A DNA stretch of 64,000 nt from Paraburkholderia sp. BL21I4N1 (GTDB lineage: Bacteria; Pseudomonadota; Gammaproteobacteria; Burkholderiales; Burkholderiaceae), in contig NZ_PVEN01000014.1 in NCBI RefSeq assembly GCF_002973525.1, positions 62,001 through 126,000 of the forward strand, written 5' to 3'. The position numbers were made by a program, and so were the translations under genes. Positions within the stretch are counted from its first letter, which is position 1, and every line of letters begins with the position of its first letter. Positions 41,020 to 49,281 of the stretch are shown piece after piece. The notes below the pieces were generated by a model that was given only the letters and a program-made list of their open reading frames with translations, did no database searches and was not told the origin of the DNA.

Positions 41020-42888
41020 TCAACCCGCCGGTACGGCGTCGAGATCGACCTGATACAGCGCGAGCCAGCTGTTGAGCCGCGTGCTCGACTCCACCAGGAT
41101 CCGTTCGAATTCAGCAAGGGTGCTGCTCGTGGTGCGCGCCGCGAGCCGGTTCAACGCGTCCGGGTCGATAAAGGCATGCAGCGGCGCGCGCGGGTCGTCG
41201 AGCGCCGCGTTCAGACGGGCGATGAGGCCGCGGTCGTAGGCCGGCGTCTGGATCGACGGATAAGCCGCCTTCTTGCGACGCAGTACCGATTCAGGCAGCA
41301 GGTCGTCCGCGGCGGCTCGCAGCAGCGCCTTGTCCCGGCCGTTGAAGGTTTTCATCGCCCACGGAATGTTGAAGGCGTACTCGACGAGCCGGTGATCGCA
41401 GAACGGCACCCGTCCTTCGATCGCGTTGGCCATGCCCATCCGGTCTTTCTTGTCGAGTAGCAGCGGCAGCCAGCGCGTCAGCGTCAGATAGCTCAGCTCG
41501 CGCGTGCGCCGCTGTTCCGGGCTCTCGCCGGCCAGCCGGGGCACTTCCGCGAGCGCCGAGCGGTAGAGATCCGCTTCGTATTCGTCGAGTTTCAACGCAT
41601 CGATGAAACCGGCGCGGAACAGCGCGCGTGGATCGAGGCCGCGATGCGCGCCGAGTTTGAGCCACGGAAAAGTTTGCGCGCGACGCGCGACCGGATCGGT
41701 AAACCACAGGTAGCCGCCGAAAATTTCGTCGGCGGCTTCACCCGATAGCGCGACGGTCGCGTGCCGGCGTACCGCGGCGAACAGCTGATGCAGCGACACG
41801 TCGAGGTCGGCGAAGTTGAACGGCAGATCCCACGCACGCAGCACCGCTTCGCGCACCCGGGGATCGAGCAGCACGGCGTGGCTCAGCTCGATCGTACGAT
41901 GATCGCTGCCAATGTGCCGCGCGACTTCGTGGGCGAACGGCGCGTCGGCCGTCGGACGAATCGGGTCGGCCTGAAAGTGTTGCGTGTGCCCGGTGAAGTC
42001 GACGCAGAACGTCGGGAGCCGGCCGCCGCCGGATGCGTTTCGCTGTCGCTGCGCGAGCGCGGCGACGGTGCTCGAATCCACGCCGCCGGACAGCAGGGCG
42101 CACAGCGGCACGTCGGCGATCGTCTGGTGCGACACGATGTCGTCGAGCAACCCGCGCAGCGTCGCGATGGTCGCCGGCAGGTCGTCGGTGTGCTCGCGCG
42201 CCTCCAGCGCCCAATAGCGCTCCTCCACGATGCGTCCGCGCCGTACCCGCAGCAGGTGGCCGGGCTTTAACTCATGCATGCCGGAGAGGGGCACCCGTCC
42301 CGGCGTGCGCAAAAACAGCAGCGCGTCGCAGAGCCCTTCGGACGAGGTGCGCGCCCGGACGTCGGGGTGGGCGAGAATCGCTTTCGGTTCGGAGCCGAAG
42401 ATCACGCCGTGTGCCGTCGGATAGTAGAACAGCGGCTTCACGCCGAGACGGTCACGCACGAGCAGAAGCTCCTGCCGAACCGTATCCCACAGCGCGATCG
42501 CGTACATCCCGTTAAGGCGTTCGACGAACGGCGCGCCCCATTGCAGATACGCATGCAGCACGACTTCCGTGTCGCACCGCGTAGCGAAGCGGTGGCCGAG
42601 CGCGCCGAGTTCGGTCCGCAGCTCGCAAAAGTTGTAGGTTTCTCCGCCGTAGCAGATCACCGCGTGCGGCAGGCCGCGCGCATCGTGTGAGGGGCTGCAC
42701 AGCGGTTGCGCGCCCTGTGCGGGATCGATGATCGCCAGCCGCCGGTGTCCCAGCGCCACGTGCCTGTCGAGCCACACGCCACGCCCGTCCGGACCGCGAT
42801 GGGCCAGGCTGTCCGTCATTGTGTCGACGATCTCTGCCGTGCACCGCAAGTCGCGCTCGAAGTCGACCCATCCAGCGATCCCGCACAT
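41020..42888 (-). CDS. Asparagine synthase (glutamine-hydrolysing)-type amidotransferase
   Basis: A 622-residue AsnB-family enzyme with both domains intact. The N-terminal glutaminase has the nucleophile Cys2 (MCGIAGW) and the RGPDG loop. The synthetase domain has the PP-loop SGGVDS (267-272) and the KKDRMGMANAIEGRVPF segment. It activates a carboxylate with ATP and transfers ammonia from glutamine. It may be housekeeping asparagine synthase, but position inside the isonitrile operon (48 bp after the HpaB-like gene) argues for amidation of a pathway intermediate. A GAGGAAAC ribosome binding site precedes the ATG. Confidence 0.87.
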   Translation of the reverse strand: MCGIAGWVDFERDLRCTAEIVDTMTDSLAHRGPDGRGVWLDRHVALGHRRLAIIDPAQGAQPLCSPSHDARGLPHAVICYGGETYNFCELRTELGALGHRFATRCDTEVVLHAYLQWGAPFVERLNGMYAIALWDTVRQELLLVRDRLGVKPLFYYPTAHGVIFGSEPKAILAHPDVRARTSSEGLCDALLFLRTPGRVPLSGMHELKPGHLLRVRRGRIVEERYWALEAREHTDDLPATIATLRGLLDDIVSHQTIADVPLCALLSGGVDSSTVAALAQRQRNASGGGRLPTFCVDFTGHTQHFQADPIRPTADAPFAHEVARHIGSDHRTIELSHAVLLDPRVREAVLRAWDLPFNFADLDVSLHQLFAAVRRHATVALSGEAADEIFGGYLWFTDPVARRAQTFPWLKLGAHRGLDPRALFRAGFIDALKLDEYEADLYRSALAEVPRLAGESPEQRRTRELSYLTLTRWLPLLLDKKDRMGMANAIEGRVPFCDHRLVEYAFNIPWAMKTFNGRDKALLRAAADDLLPESVLRRKKAAYPSIQTPAYDRGLIARLNAALDDPRAPLHAFIDPDALNRLAARTTSSTLAEFERILVESSTRLNSWLALYQVDLDAVPAG

Positions 42889-42936
42889 AGAAGTTTCCTC
42901 GAACTGAAACAGTCGAAACCGGCTGGCCCGCTCCGG

Positions 42937-44460
42937 TCAGTCGGACCGCCACGGGCCGCGCAGCCAGCCCTGCGTGCCGTAGTCGTCCATGCAGTGCTGC
43001 GCGAACGCTTCATGGTCGGCGAGCTGGCCGCGTCGCGTTGCCCAGTTCAACGCGTCGAGACGGATCTGGTCGAAGTTGCCGGCGTAGTGCGTTTCATAAA
43101 CGGTATGGCGCGAGCCGAACTCGCTGCGGGTCGCGTCCCAGATCAGTTTGAACAGCTTGATCCGCTGTTCCGGCGCGAGCGCCGCGCCGCGGTAGTACGC
43201 GTCGATCAACGGCCTGACCCGGGGATCGAGCAGATCCGCCGCGCTGGAGGCCGTGACGAGCGGCGCGCCGCCGAGGGCGCCGGCCAGCAGTGCCTGCGCG
43301 CGCAGCCAGATCCGTGGCGCTTCGACCCGCAGCGCGGACGCATACTCGAGTTTCGGAATGAGCACGCCGGCCGCCGTGCGCTCCGGATCGCGCGCCATCG
43401 CGCAGACAAGGCCCTTAAGCAGATCGCGCAGCGCGATCAGTTCGCCTAGCGCCGCCTGGATCGCGCGGAACGCGTGGGTGCCGTTCGCCTGCGTGCCGAG
43501 CGACAGCAGCCCGATCAGCAATTCCAGCTTCACCGCGAGGCGGATACCGGACTGGAGGTTGTACAGATTCGCGAAGCCGGACGCGGCATAAAAACCGCTC
43601 GCGCGCTCCACGTCGCGGTAGACCAGCACGTCTTCCCACGGAATCAGCGCTTGGTCGAAGATCACCACGCTGTCGTTCTCGTCGAAGCGGCTCGCGAGCG
43701 GCGCATCGAACGGGCTGGGCGCGGCGGCTTCATAGGAGGGGCGGCACATCAGGCTCAATCCCGGGTTGTCCATGCGGGCGAAGAACACCAGCGCGAAATC
43801 CTCCGCTTTGCCGGCTTCGAGTCGCGCCGACGCGACCGGTGCGACGAACGTCGCATGGGTGAGCGCGCCTGCGGTCGCGAGCATCTTCACGCCGCTCACG
43901 ACGATACCGCGAGCGGTTTCCGCGACGACGTGGACGAACACGTCGCGCATGTCGTGAATCGGCTTGCTGCGATCGAACGGCGGATCGATCAGCGCGTGGT
44001 TCAGATACAGCCCTTTGGCGGCGAAGCGCCGGTGCCAGTCGACCGCGTGCTGGCGGAACTCGCCGTAGTAGCCGGCGCCGGCTTCCAAGCCGGACATGAA
44101 GGCGGCCTTGTAGTCGGGCGTGCGGCCCATGAAGCCGTACGTCATCCGCGACCACAATTCGATCGCGTCCTGCGCTGCCAGCAGATCGTCGACGCAATAG
44201 CTGGGTTTGAAGAAGCGGTGCGTGATCTGGCCGCGCGCATCCGGCGCGGTCAGGCGTTCGCGATGCTCGCCGTGCAACGCGTCGTACAGCGACGCGATAC
44301 TGCGAGCGGCGTTACGAAACGCACGGTGCGTGGTGACATCGGCGATCTTCTCGCCGCCCAGATAGACGTTGCGGCCGTCGCGCAGGCTGTCGAGATAGTC
44401 GTCGCCGGTCATCAGCGTCATGACGCCGGCGCCGGGGAGGAGGGGCTCAGACGGCTGCAT
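42937..44460 (-). CDS. HpaB-type FADH2-dependent aromatic monooxygenase (PvcC-like)
   Basis: A 507-residue oxygenase of the 4-hydroxyphenylacetate 3-monooxygenase family, which hydroxylates phenols ortho to the hydroxyl. TGDDYLDSLRDGRNVYLGGE near the N-terminus, DVTTHRAFRNAARSIASLYD, and the FAD-binding DNPGLSLMCRPSYE and DQALIPWEDVLVYRD regions are typical. The ATG at 44460 overlaps the upstream oxygenase gene by 14 bp and gives the family N-terminal length. PvcC of the paerucumarin pathway belongs to the same family. No HpaC flavin reductase is encoded nearby, so reduced flavin must come from elsewhere. Confidence 0.88.
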   Translation of the reverse strand: MQPSEPLLPGAGVMTLMTGDDYLDSLRDGRNVYLGGEKIADVTTHRAFRNAARSIASLYDALHGEHRERLTAPDARGQITHRFFKPSYCVDDLLAAQDAIELWSRMTYGFMGRTPDYKAAFMSGLEAGAGYYGEFRQHAVDWHRRFAAKGLYLNHALIDPPFDRSKPIHDMRDVFVHVVAETARGIVVSGVKMLATAGALTHATFVAPVASARLEAGKAEDFALVFFARMDNPGLSLMCRPSYEAAAPSPFDAPLASRFDENDSVVIFDQALIPWEDVLVYRDVERASGFYAASGFANLYNLQSGIRLAVKLELLIGLLSLGTQANGTHAFRAIQAALGELIALRDLLKGLVCAMARDPERTAAGVLIPKLEYASALRVEAPRIWLRAQALLAGALGGAPLVTASSAADLLDPRVRPLIDAYYRGAALAPEQRIKLFKLIWDATRSEFGSRHTVYETHYAGNFDQIRLDALNWATRRGQLADHEAFAQHCMDDYGTQGWLRGPWRSD

Positions 44461-45340
44461 CACGCGGCCGTGTCGATAGATGCGGGTTGTGCAGCGGCGG
44501 CGCGCTATGGACATGCACGCGGCGTAAATGTCGCCCGCTGCGGCTGACGAAGCGTTCGCGTCCGTGCAGCAAGGTGAAGTTGTCGGTCAACACGACGTCG
44601 CCCGTTTGCCAGCGATGCGCGTAGTGCGCGCGCGGATCGTAGAGTGCCTGCCGCAGACTCGCGAGCAGCGCCTCCCGCTCGTGTTCGCCGATGCCGTCGA
44701 ACGCGTGGGCGCAGGGATTGATGAAGCTGCTGTCGCCGTCGAGCGGCGGTTCGCAAAACCGCAGCACCGGAAACGCGCGGCGTGGATGCCGGCCGACAAT
44801 CGGCGCCACCACCGTGGCGCTGTAGAGCGCGACCTTGCGTTGATAGATGCCGCTGGCCCGGCGCCAGAGTGCCTGGGCCTGTGGCGTCGCGATGTGCAGC
44901 GCCTCGCGGGTGCTCGAAAACGTGGTGCGTCCGCCTTGCGTGTCGCCGGGTGCGTGGACGCAATGAAACAGCTGGTATTCCGGCACGGTTGCCAGGTACA
45001 TCCCGTCCCAATGCAAAGGTACATAGCTGCTCGCGAAGATATGATCCTCGGGGTCGGCGTGCTCGACCAGTTCGAGCACCGCGCCGAACGGCCACATCAT
45101 GATTTCGCCGAACGTCGCGCAAAAACGGCTCAGGCCGCCGGCGTCGTCGAAGCTGTCGAAACCGCGCAAGACGACCAGTTGATGGCGATGCACCAGCGCG
45201 CGCAACCATTCGGCCCACAGCTCGTCGACATGAAGATCCGGACGGCGCGAGGTCACGAGGATACCGAACGAACAGGCGTTGCCGGTGCTGCCGAGCAACG
45301 GTTCGAAGCTCAGCGAGCGTTGCACGAAGAGATCGATCAT
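44447..45340 (-). CDS. pvcB: Fe(II)/2-oxoglutarate oxygenase, PvcB/IsnB family
   Basis: A 297-residue TauD-fold oxygenase. The iron triad is H110 and D112 in PLHWDGMY plus H259 in TDNFTLLHG. The 2-oxoglutarate arginine lies in the RRVHVHS segment. HWDGMYLATVPEYQLFHCVHAPGD and GGRTTFSST are characteristic of PvcB-type enzymes that act on amino-acid isonitriles, either desaturating them or removing CO2 to give vinyl isonitriles. The ATG at 45340 overlaps the isonitrile synthase stop by 4 bp. The longer open frame upstream lies inside that gene and is not coding. Confidence 0.88.
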   Translation of the reverse strand: MIDLFVQRSLSFEPLLGSTGNACSFGILVTSRRPDLHVDELWAEWLRALVHRHQLVVLRGFDSFDDAGGLSRFCATFGEIMMWPFGAVLELVEHADPEDHIFASSYVPLHWDGMYLATVPEYQLFHCVHAPGDTQGGRTTFSSTREALHIATPQAQALWRRASGIYQRKVALYSATVVAPIVGRHPRRAFPVLRFCEPPLDGDSSFINPCAHAFDGIGEHEREALLASLRQALYDPRAHYAHRWQTGDVVLTDNFTLLHGRERFVSRSGRHLRRVHVHSAPPLHNPHLSTRPRDAAV

Positions 45341-46395
45341 TGAACCTCCGGCCTGATCGGGACGAGCTCCGCACCGGTCAGCGCCGCCTGGCGGATGCTG
45401 TTTTGAGGAACGGGCGGGTAGCGGTTGGCGAGATGCGCCGGATCGATCCGATAGTGGCTCGCCTGTTGATCTTGCATCACGATGCGGCCACCCAGCCGCG
45501 CGGCGTCGCGGCGTTTCATCAGCGTGAACTGGCCGTTGCGTTCGACTGCGACGCCGTGCCACGGCGTTAGCCAGTTGTCGTGCGTCGGCATCAGGTGAAT
45601 GCCGATTTTTGGGCCGGTTGCCGGTTGCGGATGAATCGACAGACGGATCGCGTCCGGGAACCGCCTGGCGAGCAGCGCGCCCCATGCCCAGCTGCGCTGA
45701 ATCACCGCGAGCGCGCGGGTTTTCGAATCCTTTTGCAGGGCGGTTCGGGAGCCGCGATAGTAGGGCGTCAGGCCGTCTTCGAACAGGAAGCGGGTAATGG
45801 CGCGATAGAGTTGCGTGCCCGCTGGATCGCCGAGGAGTGTCTGTTTGATCGTCTCGATGGGATGCGCGTATTCGTCGACCAGTTGTTCGCGCATCGCATT
45901 GAAGTTGGCGGTGTGAGCGGCGTGTGGGCTGATCTGTTCGAGGTTGACCAATTCGAGGTGGTCCGCGCGACAGTCGGCGATGAGGCGTTGCAAGGCCTTC
46001 AGATAGGCGCTGACGTGGTGGTCGTCGACCCGGATCAGATCGCCGAAGACGCGACCGTCCGAGCAGATTGTCAGTTTGGCGCCTGGTGGGTGATGGTGTT
46101 GAATGCGCTGGCAGAGCGCGTTGAGGAACGAGAGCGAGAGTTTTTCCGCCATGTCGGGGAGGCGGCCTAGTACTTTCGCGGGGTTGGGGGATTTCGACGG
46201 GAAGGCGGGGAGGACGAATTCGATCGGCTGGTTGGCTTCGACGAAGGCGCGGATTTTGGGTAGCTGGACCGCGCTGATTTTCTGGTTGTCGTGGTGGATT
46301 TCCGAAGCGGTTTTCGGGGCAGGGTGTCGGCGAAGAAGCTGGATTATTTCTTCAAGGATGGCACGGGACGTGAGTCGATTCCGGTCGTGTGGCAT
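45337..46395 (-). CDS. pvcA: Isonitrile (isocyanide) synthase, PvcA/IsnA/DIT1 family
   Basis: A 352-residue enzyme that converts the amino group of tyrosine (or tryptophan) to an isonitrile, using ribulose 5-phosphate as the carbon donor. Diagnostic motifs in order: PAFPSKSPN (63-71), CSDGRVFGDL (111-120), GDPAGTQLYRAITRFL (about 189-204), RSWAWG (234-239), RLSIHPQ (251-257) and THDNWLTPWHG (271-281). Length and motif order match characterised synthases. First gene of a six-gene minus-strand operon. Amino-acid substrate is inferred as tyrosine because the operon includes a phenol hydroxylase. Confidence 0.93.
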   Translation of the reverse strand: MPHDRNRLTSRAILEEIIQLLRRHPAPKTASEIHHDNQKISAVQLPKIRAFVEANQPIEFVLPAFPSKSPNPAKVLGRLPDMAEKLSLSFLNALCQRIQHHHPPGAKLTICSDGRVFGDLIRVDDHHVSAYLKALQRLIADCRADHLELVNLEQISPHAAHTANFNAMREQLVDEYAHPIETIKQTLLGDPAGTQLYRAITRFLFEDGLTPYYRGSRTALQKDSKTRALAVIQRSWAWGALLARRFPDAIRLSIHPQPATGPKIGIHLMPTHDNWLTPWHGVAVERNGQFTLMKRRDAARLGGRIVMQDQQASHYRIDPAHLANRYPPVPQNSIRQAALTGAELVPIRPEVQ

Positions 46396-46437
46396 GGAGG
46401 GCGACCTCGCTGGTTCGATCGATAGGAAGCGAGGTCG

Positions 46438-46466
46438 ATTCTATTTTTCACCGGGCGATTGATAAA
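46438..46466 (-). promoter_or_regulatory. Predicted promoter of the isonitrile operon
   Basis: On the minus strand TTTATC (46461-46466), a 17-bp spacer and TAGAAT (46438-46443) form a plausible sigma-70 promoter. The predicted transcript would start about 36 bases before the pvcA ATG. The weak -35 box suggests dependence on an activator. Confidence 0.4.
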
Positions 46467-46510
46467 CATGGATTGGTCGATATGACCGTTCGGTTTATCC
46501 GCAAAACACC

Positions 46511-47914
46511 TCAAACCCGATATCCCACCCGAACCCCGCCCCAATGCCTTCCCCCAACAAAAACCGGCGCGGACGCATCCTTCATCAAAACAAACTCTCC
46601 ACCCCCCATATCCCGCCGATACGTCTGCAACAAAAACCGCTTGGTATGCGAAGCGGCGGCAATCCCGGTCCGATCATCGAACATCCGTCGATTCCGGCAA
46701 TTCGCCATGTTCCAGACCACATCCTCCCGCTGCGCCAGGGAGAACTTCAGATTGTGCGTCGGCAAATACCCCCGCAAATCGACGGCGGCACAAAACGCCA
46801 CCCGCGAATCGAGCTTGAGCAATGGCTCCTGAATAGCCGGCAACACCCGATCGGTAAACGCGGTAAACCGCGTAACGAACTGCGGAGGATTACTCCCGGC
46901 CACCGCCACATATCGCTGATCGAACAGATCCTCGATCGACACTTCACCCCGCGCGACAGCGGTCTCAAACACCTGACTCACCGCCGCAGCGGCCCGCTGC
47001 ACCGCATCGATAAAAAGCGTATCCGCGGTCTCGACGCCCGTCGCGGCCGTCAACTCGATCAGCGTCTCCGATACCCCCAGCAGATTCCCCAACCGGTTCT
47101 TGGCCTGCACGAAGTTCTCGCTCGAATCCTCGACGCCGCTCGCCATTTCGAGCACCTGCGCCTCGAGTCCATCGCACTGCGTTTCGATCTCGCCGGTCAA
47201 CGCGGCAATCTCACCCGCATCGTGGTTCAATTGCGCAATCGCATCGCCCGTTGCATGCACGACGTCGCCGATCTTGCGCGTGCCTTCACGCACCCGATGC
47301 GCCCGCTCGGTATTCACCGATCCCTCGCTAATCAGTTGCTCGGTCTGCTGCGTGAGTTGCGCGAGCGTCGTTTCGATCTGCCCGGTAGCTTGCGCGGTCT
47401 TCGCCGACAGGTTCTTCACCTCGGCGGCCACCACCGCGAAACTCTTGCCGGAATCGCCCGCGCGCGCCGCTTCGATCGCGGCGTTCAACGCCAGCAGATG
47501 CGTCTGACGCGCGATCAGCGAAATCTCTTCGGAGACCCGGCTCACATGCGCCAACGCGCTGCGTAACGCGCCGATCTGACTCTCGATCACCGTCACGCCT
47601 TCGACGAGTCCGTGAATGTCGGCAAGCGAGGCCTGCAAGGTCTCCTGCGACGCCTGCACACCGGTCGCGGCCTCGGCCGACACGTTGCGCATTGCGCGTG
47701 CGGCAGTCGCAATGCGATGATTGCCCGCCAGCGTCTGCGCCGCGGATTCGCGCAGCGCGCGGCAAACCTGCGCCTGATGTTGCACGCGCGCGGCGACTTC
47801 CTCGACGTGGCCCGAGACGTCGCAGATTTCAATGCCGAGTTTGCCGGCCTGCGCCGCAATATCGCCGACCACACCTTGTGAATGCACCCGTCTGCGGAAT
47901 TTGAAACGCATCAT
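46511..47914 (-). CDS. Soluble methyl-accepting chemotaxis protein with C-terminal sensor-like domain
   Basis: A 467-residue chemoreceptor with no transmembrane helix. The signalling hairpin is present, with the conserved tip region ISLIARQTHLLALNAAIEAARAGDSGKSFAVVAAEVKNLSAKTA (about residues 131-173). A separate C-terminal domain (about 320-467) follows the coiled coil, with GYLPTHN, WNMANCRNRRMF and DDRTGIAA motifs; this arrangement recurs in Burkholderia-group receptors, but its ligand is unknown. AGGAG precedes the tandem ATG codons. Probably a cytoplasmic sensor. It follows no chemotaxis genes here. Confidence 0.87.
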   Translation of the reverse strand: MMRFKFRRRVHSQGVVGDIAAQAGKLGIEICDVSGHVEEVAARVQHQAQVCRALRESAAQTLAGNHRIATAARAMRNVSAEAATGVQASQETLQASLADIHGLVEGVTVIESQIGALRSALAHVSRVSEEISLIARQTHLLALNAAIEAARAGDSGKSFAVVAAEVKNLSAKTAQATGQIETTLAQLTQQTEQLISEGSVNTERAHRVREGTRKIGDVVHATGDAIAQLNHDAGEIAALTGEIETQCDGLEAQVLEMASGVEDSSENFVQAKNRLGNLLGVSETLIELTAATGVETADTLFIDAVQRAAAAVSQVFETAVARGEVSIEDLFDQRYVAVAGSNPPQFVTRFTAFTDRVLPAIQEPLLKLDSRVAFCAAVDLRGYLPTHNLKFSLAQREDVVWNMANCRNRRMFDDRTGIAAASHTKRFLLQTYRRDMGGGEFVLMKDASAPVFVGGRHWGGVRVGYRV

Positions 47915-48095
47915 TTACGTCTCCTCGATGGCGCGCGTAGCGCGCTCGGGTTGCGCTGTCATCCCTGGCGGATGCAGCGTCTCCTCGATGCGTTTACGGC
48001 AGACTTTCAATCGACTTGATACGGGCTATCCCGCAGTCGTTATGATGTGCGGTCGAACCGCCATCCGCAGCCCTGATTTCTTGCCTCCATCCATC

Positions 48096-48212
48096 ATGAT
48101 CGACTCCTTCGCGCGCGTTTCGGGCTGGCAACAGCTCTATCACCTGTGGGAGCTGATCGTGATGCTCTGCAAGTTCTTGTGGGGGCTGTTGCGGTTTCTC
48201 GGCGGCGGGTGA
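48096..48212 (+). CDS. Possible small hydrophobic protein (38 residues)
   Basis: A short frame starting at ATG 48096 encodes an amphipathic/hydrophobic peptide (YHLWELIVMLCKFLWGLL core) that could be a small membrane protein. It lies alone between the chemoreceptor gene start and the hydrolase gene end. No clear Shine-Dalgarno is visible. It may be chance. Confidence 0.25.
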   Translation: MIDSFARVSGWQQLYHLWELIVMLCKFLWGLLRFLGGG

Positions 48213-48229
48213 GGGGGCCGGGCTGAAGT

Positions 48230-49219
48230 TCAGACCGGCGCGCGACGGCTGTCTTCGTCAACCGGCACACCCGCGCCCGGCGTGCCGAGAAACGCGCGCA
48301 GATCCGTCATCACCCGATCGGGCGCTTCTTCCATCGGAATGTGGCCAAGCCCCGGATACATCACCGATTGAGCGCCCGGAATACGGCTCGCGAACTCGTT
48401 CGCGTGCGCGGGCGGAATCCAGCGATCCCTGGCGCCCCACAGCACCAGCGTGGGCACGTCGAGCGTTCTCAGCACCTCGGTATCGACTTCCTTGAAATCG
48501 AGCGTCGGCACCATCTTGCCGATCGCGGTGCGCGCGCCCTCGGCGTGAAAGAAGTCGACGTAGCGCCGCATCGTCACCGCGTCGATCTTGCGCGGATCGC
48601 CGTACACGTTGCGCACCGCGCTTTTGATAATGGGCTCGGGCAGCCACCACGGCGAACTCATTCGCACCAACGCGTGATTGAACAGGTCGATGTAAATCGG
48701 CAGCTTCATCGGAAAGCCGGCCGAGTCGATCAGCACCAGCCGTTCGACGGCGTCGCGGTGGCGCACCGCGTAGTCCCACGAAATCAGCCCGCCGAGCGAG
48801 TTGCCGATCAAGGTCGCGCGGGTAACGCCGAGCGCCTGCATGAACGTGTCGATGAAGCGCCGGTAGGTCGGCAGGTTCATCGTGTCGATTTCGCCGCTGC
48901 GGGAACGCAGCGGTCCGGTTACGCCGAACGGCGGCAGATCGAGGCGAATCACGCGATGCTCGCGCTTGAGTTCGTCGGCGACGCGGTTCCACGTATGCAG
49001 CGACGACGCGAAGCCGTGAATCATCACGATCGTGTCCCCGCTGCCTTCGTCGACGTAGTGCACGTCGGCACCCATGAGTTCGACGAACCGCGAGCCGCTT
49101 TGCGTGTAGCGGCGCCGCAATTCATCGCGCGGCACGCTGGTCAGGCCCAGGCGCGCGGCGAGCGAGCGCGGCGGCAACGGCGTAGTGGTGGCGGGCGAGG
49201 TGGATTCGATGCTTGCCAT
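48230..49219 (-). CDS. Alpha/beta-hydrolase (probable esterase)
   Basis: A 329-residue hydrolase with a complete triad: nucleophile in GNSLGG (about residue 144), acid in WGARDRWIPP, and histidine in GLGHIPMEEAPD. The oxyanion region is MIHGFASS. It lies 62 bp after the Baeyer-Villiger monooxygenase on the same strand. A likely role is hydrolysis of the ester or lactone formed by that enzyme. Substrate unknown. Confidence 0.88.
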   Translation of the reverse strand: MASIESTSPATTTPLPPRSLAARLGLTSVPRDELRRRYTQSGSRFVELMGADVHYVDEGSGDTIVMIHGFASSLHTWNRVADELKREHRVIRLDLPPFGVTGPLRSRSGEIDTMNLPTYRRFIDTFMQALGVTRATLIGNSLGGLISWDYAVRHRDAVERLVLIDSAGFPMKLPIYIDLFNHALVRMSSPWWLPEPIIKSAVRNVYGDPRKIDAVTMRRYVDFFHAEGARTAIGKMVPTLDFKEVDTEVLRTLDVPTLVLWGARDRWIPPAHANEFASRIPGAQSVMYPGLGHIPMEEAPDRVMTDLRAFLGTPGAGVPVDEDSRRAPV

Positions 49220-49281
49220 GATGCTTGTCTCCCTGGTTGTTCGACTCGTCGGAATGCGTCAAACCGTTACCGCCCACGGCC

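Noticed and set aside
41020..42888. Calling the AsnB-type protein plain housekeeping asparagine synthetase
   Set aside because: The sequence alone allows it, but the tight spacing inside the isonitrile operon makes a pathway role more likely; left unnamed.
44447..45685. The 412-codon version of the PvcB-like protein
   Set aside because: The first 115 codons lie within the isonitrile synthase gene in another frame; the ATG at 45340 gives the family N-terminus.
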